DNA of 14,545 nucleotides, taken from NCBI GenBank assembly GCA_020350865.1, contig CP070726.1:2462998-2477542 (forward strand), in the 5' to 3' direction. Positions 1 through 7,200 of this stretch are shown one piece after another. Under the pieces are notes generated by a model. The model was given only the letters and a program-made list of their open reading frames with translations, was not told where the DNA came from and did not search any database. Each line of letters opens with the position of its first letter. The first letter of the stretch is position 1. Made by a program: the position numbers and the translations under genes. This DNA is from Thermoplasmata archaeon. Its GTDB lineage: Archaea; Thermoplasmatota; Thermoplasmata; GCA-020350865.

Positions 1-523
1 GACTAGAGAATACATATATCCCGGCATCTGAATTATTAAACAATATGTTGTTCTTGATAGTTATATTATGGGCCGAATTCAATTTGATTCCATGATTATT
101 ATTCATTGTGGCATTGTTGTTTTCTATCGTAACGTTGTTAATCGAGGTGTTTATAAAGATGCCTTTCGTCCCGTTGGTGATGGTAAATCCCGTTACATTA
201 ACCAAATTTCTATCGATAAAAACGGTATCCGCGGTACCGGTGCCATTGATTATGGTGATGTTCCTGTCCTCCCCCTGCAGGGTGATCGTTTTGTTCACTA
301 TGATACTTTCATTATAGGTGCCCCGCCAAACGAAGACCGTGTCGCCATCAGTGGCGTTATAATCGATGGCGTCCTGAATCGAGGCCGAATCGTTTCCAGG
401 CCCAGAGCCTACGTAATAGGTGGTGGCAGAAATCACCACCTCGGATTCGAAGGTGATGAACCCAAGAAACCCTGCGGTCACCAACAGACATACTAATCCA
501 ATTGAACCTGCGCCCTTTTTCAT
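1..523 (-). CDS. Secreted right-handed beta-helix (NosD-like) surface protein, 5' part only
   Basis: Reading the minus strand from the ATG at 523 gives an open frame of 174 codons that runs off the window edge, so the C-terminus is missing. Residues 1-32 form a typical signal peptide: a short KK start, the hydrophobic core IGLVCLLVTAGFLGFI, and a likely cleavage near VVISA|TT. The mature part begins YYVGSGPGNDSASIQDAID and continues through a GTYNES turn and the stretch IIVNKTITLQGE. That is the usual opening of NosD/PbH1 parallel beta-helix proteins, where short rungs rich in N, I and T follow (for example NVTIENNN, NITIKNNILFNN). Many N-X-S/T sequons suggest a glycosylated extracellular protein. 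An in-frame ATG at 529 is possible, but 523 has AGAAGGG six bases upstream. It lies 79 bases downstream of the permease gene and has its own BRE/TATA-like box, so it is probably transcribed separately. The ligand or substrate cannot be told from this part. Confidence 0.85.
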   Translation of the reverse strand, partial: MKKGAGSIGLVCLLVTAGFLGFITFESEVVISATTYYVGSGPGNDSASIQDAIDYNATDGDTVFVWRGTYNESIIVNKTITLQGEDRNITIINGTGTADTVFIDRNLVNVTGFTITNGTKGIFINTSINNVTIENNNATMNNNHGIKLNSAHNITIKNNILFNNSDAGIYVFSS

Positions 524-573
524 AATCATCCCTTCTAAACTGAGGAATTGCCCTCCCCATTCAACTCCCATGG

Positions 574-586
574 TTTATAACTTTCG
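574..586 (-). promoter_or_regulatory. BRE/TATA-like promoter of the beta-helix gene
   Basis: On the minus strand the sequence reads CGAAAGTTATAAACC, a purine-rich BRE followed by a TATA-like box. It is centred about 54 bases upstream of the ATG at 523, which would put the transcript start near 550 with a leader of about 27 bases carrying AGAAGGG. It sits in the 79-base gap between the permease stop and the beta-helix start. Confidence 0.5.
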
Positions 587-602
587 GTTATGCTAAACAA
601 AA

Positions 603-1481
603 TCACGACCACTTGGCCAGGCTGCCCACCCTCTCCCCCTTTCGAATGCCGAGCCTGAACATGAGCACTCCCAGTGGGAATAGGATCAGGGCAAAAATTA
701 TAAGTATGCCCATCACTGGCAGGGCGGTCTCCATTCCGCTTCCCTCGGTCAGAATCCCCCTGATGCCCGCAATGGCCCACGTCTGCGGCAGCGCCACGGC
801 AACATAGTAGAGGGGCGGGAAATGCTCAAGGAACTTCTCGAAGGGGAACACCACACCCGAAACGAGAAGGGTCATGGTGGAAACGACCCAGTTTATGGGC
901 TCTATCTCCCCCTTGGCGTCGGCCAAGAGGAACATGGAGGCAGAGATGAGACCGATGCCGGACAGGCCGATGATTAACAAAAACAGTATGGGTATTATGA
1001 GGAAGGCGTTGAGGGTGAAGCTGAGATTCGCCCCGAAGATAAATACACCTATGGCAAAGTACAGAATCGCATTGATGGAGGCGTAAAGGTAGGTCCAGGC
1101 CAGGGAGGCGAGGTAGAAGGTCCTCAACCTCGCAGGTGAAGTCAGATAGAACTCCAGCTGGTTGGACCAGTACAGGCCCTTCAGCGAGTCCAGGTAGGTG
1201 GAGAGGGTTACGAGCACATATTGATTGATCACTATGCCCACCAACACGAAGGTGAAGTAATCGTATTTATAATCCGGCCCCAAATTGATATCCAGGATAT
1301 CGTTCATGAAGTACCAGATTGCAATGGCCACAATCATGGATATCAGGGTGAAGAAGAAGCTGATCTTGAAGCGGTACCACAGCCTGCCGCTTCGAGCCAG
1401 ATAGCTGGCAATCACGCGCATGGTCTCTCTAAAGGAAAGATGGTGCTTGACCTTTGTTTTTCTGCGCTTTGCTGCGGACAT
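603..1481 (-). CDS. ABC-2 type transporter permease
   Basis: A 292-residue integral membrane protein with about six hydrophobic segments (roughly residues 38-59, 74-96, 122-150, 155-187, 196-214 and 261-287), as expected for the membrane half of ABC-2 exporters. Between segments 2 and 3 it has LEFYLTSPARLRTFYLA, which matches the cytosolic 'L..L..sP..R..YL' element of this family. The ATPase gene lies just upstream on the same strand and ends 46 bases before this start, so the two would form one exporter; the substrate is unknown. The chosen ATG at 1481 follows GGGAGAAGAAGAGG, a purine-rich stretch with little spacing. The same frame stays open upstream through the end of the ATPase gene (KLFEIIREKKR directly precedes the Met), so an earlier non-ATG start overlapping the ATPase gene cannot be excluded. 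The gene itself looks intact although its partner ATPase carries a stop codon. Confidence 0.88.
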   Translation of the reverse strand: MSAAKRRKTKVKHHLSFRETMRVIASYLARSGRLWYRFKISFFFTLISMIVAIAIWYFMNDILDINLGPDYKYDYFTFVLVGIVINQYVLVTLSTYLDSLKGLYWSNQLEFYLTSPARLRTFYLASLAWTYLYASINAILYFAIGVFIFGANLSFTLNAFLIIPILFLLIIGLSGIGLISASMFLLADAKGEIEPINWVVSTMTLLVSGVVFPFEKFLEHFPPLYYVAVALPQTWAIAGIRGILTEGSGMETALPVMGILIIFALILFPLGVLMFRLGIRKGERVGSLAKWS

Positions 1482-1527
1482 CCTCTTCTTCTCCCGTATT
1501 ATTTCGAATAGCTTAGGCGGTAAATGT

Positions 1528-2214
1528 TCAATTTCCCTCCTCTTCTTCCATTTCGATTCTGAGTTTCATGAGCTCGGCCACTGCCGGGTCGAGATGTTTT
1601 GCAGCTTTCTTGTCCTCCTTTGCCCTCTTCCTCCAGATGGGCTTAAGCTCCTTTACCACCTCGTTGTCTATCTGCTGATGCTCCCCGTCCGATATATCCA
1701 GTCGGTCCCTGATATCACTCAGCAGCTGTCTTTTCACGGCAGTCATGATTCCGTAATCACCGTAGGCCTCGACAAGGGCCTCCTTGTAGGAGGTGTACCT
1801 GTCGGAAATCTGGGCCTTGTCCGAATCGATTCTGGACATCATCTCCATGAAAATATCGTTCAGAGAGGCATCCTTGGTTTCCATGCTCCCCACTTCCGTA
1901 TGCGCGAAGCACACCTCCAAAAGGTCCTGCATGTGCTCCTCAACATCACCGTGGATCTCCAGCTGGTACTGCTGCTCACCTTTCTCCCCGCGAATAGCCC
2001 TGGGAAATACCGATCTTACGAAATCCAGTGTATTGAGGTCGTCCAAGAGTTTATCGGTGATAGCCAGAACATTGATTAGGATATAACCCCCCTCCCTCCT
2101 TCTCTTTATCACCTCCGTCTTGTCGAACAGCACCACACAGCCTTTGAGAAGGATTGCGATCCTGTCACAAACCATCTCCGCCTCCCAAAGATTGTGTGTA
2201 GCTAAGAGCACGGT
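1528..2214 (-). pseudogene. ABC transporter ATPase, C-terminal part (downstream of an in-frame TAA)
   Basis: This is the continuation, in the same frame, of the ATPase that starts at 2838. Right after the TAA at 2217-2215 the frame reads TVLLATHNLWEAEMVCDRI, the H-loop region of an ABC ATPase with its switch histidine (THN), so it is not a separate gene. The next part (VVLFDKTEVIKRR and on) is the usual regulatory tail of DrrA/NatA-like ATPases. Roughly the last 110 residues form an additional charged helical extension that includes SYKEALVEAYGDYGIMTAV and LLSDIRDRLDISDGEHQQI and ends in EEEEGN. That extension resembles short helical modules attached to various archaeal proteins and may be TerB-like; I do not recognise it firmly. 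If made separately it would have to start at the GTG at 2211, which has no visible ribosome binding site and would lack Walker A, Walker B and the signature. The permease gene begins 46 bases downstream. Confidence 0.75.
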
Positions 2215-2838
2215 TTATCCTTTGCGCGCCAGCCCTTCGCGTATGAATTCTCGAATGAAATTCGCCGAGTACGGATCGATGTTGGCTGTGGGCTCATCCA
2301 GCAGGTACACGGGTCTCTCCGAGAGCAGACACAGTGCCAGGCACATCTTCTGCCGCATTCCCGCGGACAGATTTTCCGGATATTCGTTGATTTTATCCTC
2401 CATCCTCACGATTTCCAGCACCTCTTTTATTTTTGGTTTTACCTCGTTCCATGCCAATCCCTGGACCACCCCCCAGTACTTCAGATTGTGGAACACGGAC
2501 AGCTTGTAGTCGAACATGACCCATCCGCCGGTCCTCAGCAGATTGACAGAGGTACGTACCTTTTTTCTGTGTTTGATCACATCGTAGTGATCGATTACGG
2601 CCCGCCCCTCGTCCGGCAAAAGCAGCCCAGCAAGGATTTTTATCAGTGTTGTCTTACCTGCACCGTTGGGACCCAAAATGCCTACAATCTCCCCTTTTTT
2701 CGTATCGAAAGTCACATTGTAGAGAGCGGTGAGCTCGGTTCCCTTCCTCCTGTGAAGGGCGTTTGATAGTTCCACCCGCCAGTTGTACCCCTCGCCTCTT
2801 AGGGGGTACTTTTTTACGATGTTCTCCACCTCCATCAT
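2215..2838 (-). pseudogene. ABC transporter ATPase, N-terminal part, ended by a premature TAA
   Basis: The 207 residues before the stop hold most of a nucleotide-binding domain: Walker A GPNGAGKTT (residues 56-64), signature LSAGMRQK (157-164), Walker B VYLLDE (177-182) and D-loop IDPYS. The usual Q-loop glutamine is not obvious; the equivalent region reads LLRTGGWVMFD. The chain stops at ARKG-TAA, exactly where homologues read G-K-T-V-L-L-A-T-H. One change of AAA (Lys) to TAA explains the stop, since the frame continues without a shift into the H-loop. Together the parts would give a protein of about 436 aa that powers the ABC-2 permease encoded downstream. The start at 2838 (two ATGs in a row) follows GGAAGTGA at a suitable distance. 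The gene lies 71 bases after the Ras-like GTPase gene on the same strand. Options are a recent nonsense mutation, an assembly or base-call error, or stop readthrough; I cannot decide between them from this sequence. Confidence 0.85.
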
Positions 2839-2909
2839 TGCTTCACTTCCAACGATAAAGAGCAGGTAATATCGACCAATTCAATGAATTATGGAAAATC
2901 AGAACCCTC

Positions 2910-3548
2910 TCAGCTGGATTGCTTTTCAGTGGACTTCCCTGACACACGATCTTCCTTTCCAGAACCGGATTGTTGATTGGGTGCAGAGGATGTATCTTTA
3001 TCCTTTCCTTTGCCGTCGTGCTGAAGGAGCATTTGGCTCATTCTTACAAAAGCCTCCTCCACATTATCTCCTGTCTTTGCACTTGTGAAGAGGTACTGGG
3101 TGTTGTATTTCTCAGCCAATGACACGATCTCCTCCTCCCCATATGCAGCTTGATTTGTAAGGTCACTTTTATTGATGAGGAGCAGAACAGGTACCTTTCC
3201 TGCTGTGTTGAACAAGGCCAAGATCCACTCGGGAATGTGGTCCAAGGTTTCCTTTCTTGTAAAATCTGCAACGACTATGGTGCCGTTGGATCCCTTGTAA
3301 AAGCTGGTTTGCAACCTTTTAAACTCCCTTTGGCCGAGGATATCCCATATCATCAGAGTCAGGTTGACGACCTCGTCCTTTTCAGGTTTTTCCACGGTCA
3401 CATCCTTCATTGTAACCTTTGTACCCAGGGTGACGAAGTACTTGTCATCGAATTTATCCAGCACATATCTCTGTATCAGGCTCGTCTTTCCCACTGCAGC
3501 ATCACCGAGCAGGCAGATTTTCCGTCTGAAATATCTCTTTTCCGGCAT
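2910..3548 (-). CDS. Ras/Rab-like small GTPase (copy 1)
   Basis: A 212-residue protein with all five G motifs of the Ras superfamily in order: G1 GDAAVGKTS (15-23), a G2-type threonine in the VTLGTKVT segment (39-46), G3 WDILGQ (68-73) with the catalytic glutamine, G4 NKSD (126-129) and G5 TSAKTG (155-160). It should therefore bind and hydrolyse GTP as a molecular switch in the cytosol. The G3 motif is WDILGQ rather than the Rab-type WDTAGQ. After the G domain there is a hydrophilic tail of about 35 residues rich in K, S, G and D, with no cysteine, so no prenylation site of the eukaryotic kind. It lies 19 bases after the TPR gene, which suggests co-transcription and possibly a shared pathway. 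It is paralogous to the GTPase at 12950-13492: the motifs have identical spacing up to G3. The effector is unknown. Confidence 0.93.
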   Translation of the reverse strand: MPEKRYFRRKICLLGDAAVGKTSLIQRYVLDKFDDKYFVTLGTKVTMKDVTVEKPEKDEVVNLTLMIWDILGQREFKRLQTSFYKGSNGTIVVADFTRKETLDHIPEWILALFNTAGKVPVLLLINKSDLTNQAAYGEEEIVSLAEKYNTQYLFTSAKTGDNVEEAFVRMSQMLLQHDGKGKDKDTSSAPNQQSGSGKEDRVSGKSTEKQSS

Positions 3549-3567
3549 ACAAAGTCCAGCTTCCTAT

Positions 3568-4059
3568 TCAACCAACAAGCTCTTTGAATCTAGGGTCGTT
3601 CCGGATGTTCTCCAGATGAAAATCCATTTCTATGAGGGCCAAGACACCTTCCCTGTCCAGGTTCATGGCCTTTTCCAGGCACCATAGTGCCTCATCCGTT
3701 TTTCCCTGGATTGAGGCCAGACATCCCTTGTTGTACCAAGCCCTGGCATGGGAAGGATCGACTTCCAAGGTTCTTTCGAAGGCACTCATAGCCTCCTCGA
3801 ATTCGTTCAGTTTGAAAAGAGCGTTCCCTTTGTTGTACAAGGCTGTGGTGTGGTTTGCATCGATATCCAGGGCCTTATCCGTGATCTCCAGAGCTTCCTG
3901 GGCCCGGTCCAAAAACAGCAGGGCGCAGCCCTTGTTGACCAAGGCCTCCAGGTCATCTGGATTCTCGTTTAGGCTCCTGTCAAAACATGCTATGGCCTCA
4001 ACATATTTTCCCTCTTGGATAAGGGAAGTTCCTTTAGCGGTCCAATCGGTATCCTCCAT
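3568..4059 (-). CDS. Tetratricopeptide repeat (TPR) protein
   Basis: A 163-residue soluble protein made of four consecutive 34-residue TPR units (about 3-36, 37-70, 71-104 and 105-138). The units show the expected pattern, for example EGKYVEAIACFDRSLNENP, LNEFEEAMSAFERTLEVDP and ARAWYNKGCLASIQGK. A short C-terminal cap ends in IRNDPRFKELVG, a tail that is common on archaeal TPR proteins. TPR units form helical scaffolds that bind other proteins or peptides and have no catalytic residues. The start at 4059 is well supported by GGAGGAG five bases upstream. The Ras-like GTPase gene starts 19 bases after its stop, so it is a likely adaptor or regulator of that GTPase, by position only. The giant surface protein gene ends 216 bases upstream. 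Confidence 0.93.
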   Translation of the reverse strand: MEDTDWTAKGTSLIQEGKYVEAIACFDRSLNENPDDLEALVNKGCALLFLDRAQEALEITDKALDIDANHTTALYNKGNALFKLNEFEEAMSAFERTLEVDPSHARAWYNKGCLASIQGKTDEALWCLEKAMNLDREGVLALIEMDFHLENIRNDPRFKELVG

Positions 4060-4064
4060 GCAAA

Positions 4065-4071
4065 CTCCTCC
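4065..4071 (-). promoter_or_regulatory. Strong ribosome binding site of the TPR gene
   Basis: GGAGGAG on the minus strand, five bases (TTTGC) before the ATG at 4059. This fixes the start of the TPR gene and implies a leader transcript. Confidence 0.7.
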
Positions 4072-4080
4072 GAACAGGCC

Positions 4081-4121
4081 AATATATACTGTTCTCGGTA
4101 TTAAGTGTTTTTATTTGTTTC
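4081..4121 (-). promoter_or_regulatory. A/T-rich promoter candidates for the TPR-GTPase unit
   Basis: The minus strand holds AGTATATATT (4090-4081) and, further upstream, an A-rich ATAAAAAC followed by CTTAATA (about 4121-4101). The nearer box would place the transcript start almost on the ATG, which conflicts with the strong ribosome binding site at 4065-4071. The farther element gives a leader of about 20 bases and fits better. The rest of the 216-base gap up to 4275 shows no credible gene. Confidence 0.35.
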
Positions 4122-4275
4122 GACGCGATGATAATACGCATAAAAGGGGGAAAAATGGTATTTTTCAGGGTGATTGGGGCGATTTGGATTTGTTCCTGTA
4201 CCCTCCCTTCCGTTCTGTTTTTCAATATGGTAAAATTGAATTTGGTTAGCGAATTTGCTGTAAAGGATTTTTTAC

Positions 4276-7200
4276 TCAATCCTCCTCTACCTCTCCCTCA
4301 AGGTCTTCCCCTCCTGGCTCATCCCCTTCGTCGGTCTCACCTGTTAATCCGTCCTCTTTTTGGGTATCCTCTTTGAGGTCATCATCGATTACGCCTTTCA
4401 ATTCGCCATCCGGCTCCCTTTTATAGATTATTCCTTTATCATCGATCAATCCGGGCAGGCTTATCTCGAGTTCCTCTACCGGGCCGCCGTATACCTTCTC
4501 CGGTTTCTCCCCCTTGGGTATCAGCTTCTTCAGAATATTCTCCGACCCTTCGAGCCTTTCGATCACTCCGTCCCAATCTCTCAGCGTTTCATCGTATTCG
4601 GTCTCAAATTCGGATAGAACGGCTCTCATCCTCTTTCTGAGCCTTTTGTTGACCGTTCCAGATATCACGCAGCAGAGGAAGGAGTATTTGCCCTGCTCCA
4701 ACACGAGATGGTGGCCTGCAAACTCCAGTTTCTCCAGGGATTTTTTCTTGTCCAGCATCTCCTCCTCGTCCACCCTTCCTCTCAAAAACGAATCCTTGAC
4801 AAAATCTTGGACAGCAGTGAGCATACCGGAGACGAGCTCTGCATCCACCGCCACCCTGGATTTTCCCAGTGACAGATGGCAGAGAAGGATTCCAGCGTGG
4901 TCCACCAGCAAAACCTCCTCGATTTTGTATCTGTATCTAAGCCCTCTGTATGCGAATACACCCAGGGCTCCCAGCACGGCAGCAATAACCACCCAGAGCC
5001 AGTCGAATGCACCCACAACTTTCAGATTTATGGGTTCCATGCTCACAGAATCCTCGCCGTCACTGGCTGTGAACACCACACCATCCAGTGAATCCTCCCC
5101 GTTCCTCTCCCATCTGGCCTCGTGAGTTGTGGGATCGATTTTTATGTCCGGTTTATTGCACGTAAAAGTGAGATTATGTCCACTTTCGATGTCTTGGAAG
5201 TAGTCATCCAGATCTATTAACCAGGTCTCATCGGCATCAATGCGCACAAAGGTTATGGTTTGCAGTATCTCGGGCGGATCGTTTACCGGGACTACTGTTA
5301 CATTAATGGTGAACGAGGCCCAGGCACCTGCCGTATCCTGTGCTCTGAAAGTGACGGTTGTCACCCCAAACCAGTTCTCGGCAGCTGAAAAACTCACCTG
5401 ACCCTGGGAATCGATGTTCACGTTGAGGTTGTCTGTGGGTACTTCCCGAGTAAATGTCAGCTGGTCAGATGCGTTGTCCGCGAAATAATCGTTCAAATCG
5501 AAGTGATTCGAAAGGGTCGTATCTTCATCGAAACGTACATTCGAGGGATAGTTGTAATCCTTTATATAGGGCGGCCAGTTGATAAGCGAAATATGAACAT
5601 TAACATCGGTTGAGGCCGTAAACTCGCCATCGGAAACGCTTATCTTAACTGTATCCGTGGTCAATGCAGGATCCATATAGTAGAACACCAGCACACCCTC
5701 CTTGTCCGGAGAGACCGTGACAAAGGACGAGTCCGTTGAGAGAATGAGATCGAGTATGCTGTCATCATCCCACACATAGACGGGATTGAGCACCAAAAGC
5801 TCCCAGGGTGTGTCCAAACGCACGTGCACGTCCTGGATGTTCCCAATGGTGGGGGGGAAGTTCACGGGGTTGACTGTCACCATAATTGACTGTTCTGTGA
5901 AGGCACCGTTGGGATCGTACGCCCTGATAGTGATATTTTCAATGCCGAACCAGTTGGGGTCGGCAGAAAAGGATACCATGGATGTGGAAGCATTGAGCAG
6001 CGGTCTCACATGGACATTTCCAATGAAATGATAGCTCAGAGGATCGTTGTCTTTATCCGAGAAATAGTTGTCCAAATCGAACACATCCTTCAACACATCC
6101 CCCTCGTCGAAGCTCACATCTGGTAATTCACCTACTACCTCGGGCGGGAAGTTGTCCGTGATGCTCACTGTCAGAGTGTCGTTGTCCTGATTTTTTCCGT
6201 CGCTCACGGTGAGGATCACCACATCTGTCCAGCCAACCATGCTCTCGGGGTAGTCGAGCGAGAGAATGAGGCCGTTGACCTCGATATGCGGGGAGTCGGT
6301 TGTGACAATCAAATCGCCCTTGGGCGTATCCGGGTCATACACATACGGATCCAGGTCCAGCAGATACGGGTAATCGAAATGGACGTACCTGCCGCCCACC
6401 CCCGATATCACAGGCGGCTGCTCGGGCCTGATCACATGTACCTGGGCTGCGGTGCTGCCAAAGCCGTCATCCCCGTCCCATACCTCAACCGAGATGGTGT
6501 ATGTGCCGAACAGTGTCCATGTGTGGTTGGCGTAGGATTTCCCGCTCCAGGCCGTGTCATTTTCACCGTCGAAGTCCCAGTCCCATCTGAAGGAAAGTGC
6601 ATCGTCCCCCGGATCGCTTGCAGTGGCCAGGAAGTGGATTGCATCCCCCTCAATGCCGGAATACGCTTCCTCCAGGGATACCTGGGGAGGAAGATTGCTG
6701 ATGGTAACATTCAACATGTCTGTGCTGAAGTTGCCGTTGTCATCAATCACTTTGAGAAATACATTGTACGTACCCTCATCATACCATATATAGGAGGGCG
6801 TCATACCGAAGCCGTCGTCGAAGTTGCCGTCCGAATCGAAGTCCCAAAGATACACGAGTGAATCGTTATCCGAGGTTGTATCGTAAGATAAAGAAGCATC
6901 AAAGGAGATGCCCTCTCCTTCATTTCCCGTCAAATCGGCACCTGCATCTGCCACTGGATCCACATTGTACACTGTGAGCTGGACCGTATCGAGGCCCTGG
7001 TTGCCGTCCGGATCGGTGACAAAGAGGACCACAAGGTATACACCCGAATCGCTGTATTCATGTGTGGGTGAAACGCCGAAGGCCACACCCCCATCCCCGA
7101 AGTACCATGTATAATTCGAAATCTGCCCCGAGTTGTCCGCAGAAGAGGAGCCGTCAAAGGAATAGGGGGTGTCTTCCCAGGCAATATCATTTACACCTGC

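Noticed and set aside
1420..2079. Long plus-strand open frame antisense to the ABC ATPase and permease genes
   Set aside because: The opposite strand carries unmistakable ABC motifs in the same place; the antisense frame has no recognisable domain.
2215..2217. Stop codon read as an amino acid by recoding (pyrrolysine or selenocysteine)
   Set aside because: The codon is TAA, whereas these use TAG and TGA; the expected residue is an ordinary lysine one base away.
4034..4279. Minus-strand open frame spanning the gap between the giant gene and the TPR gene
   Set aside because: It overlaps both neighbours, has no convincing ribosome binding site, and its sequence is low-complexity and not protein-like.
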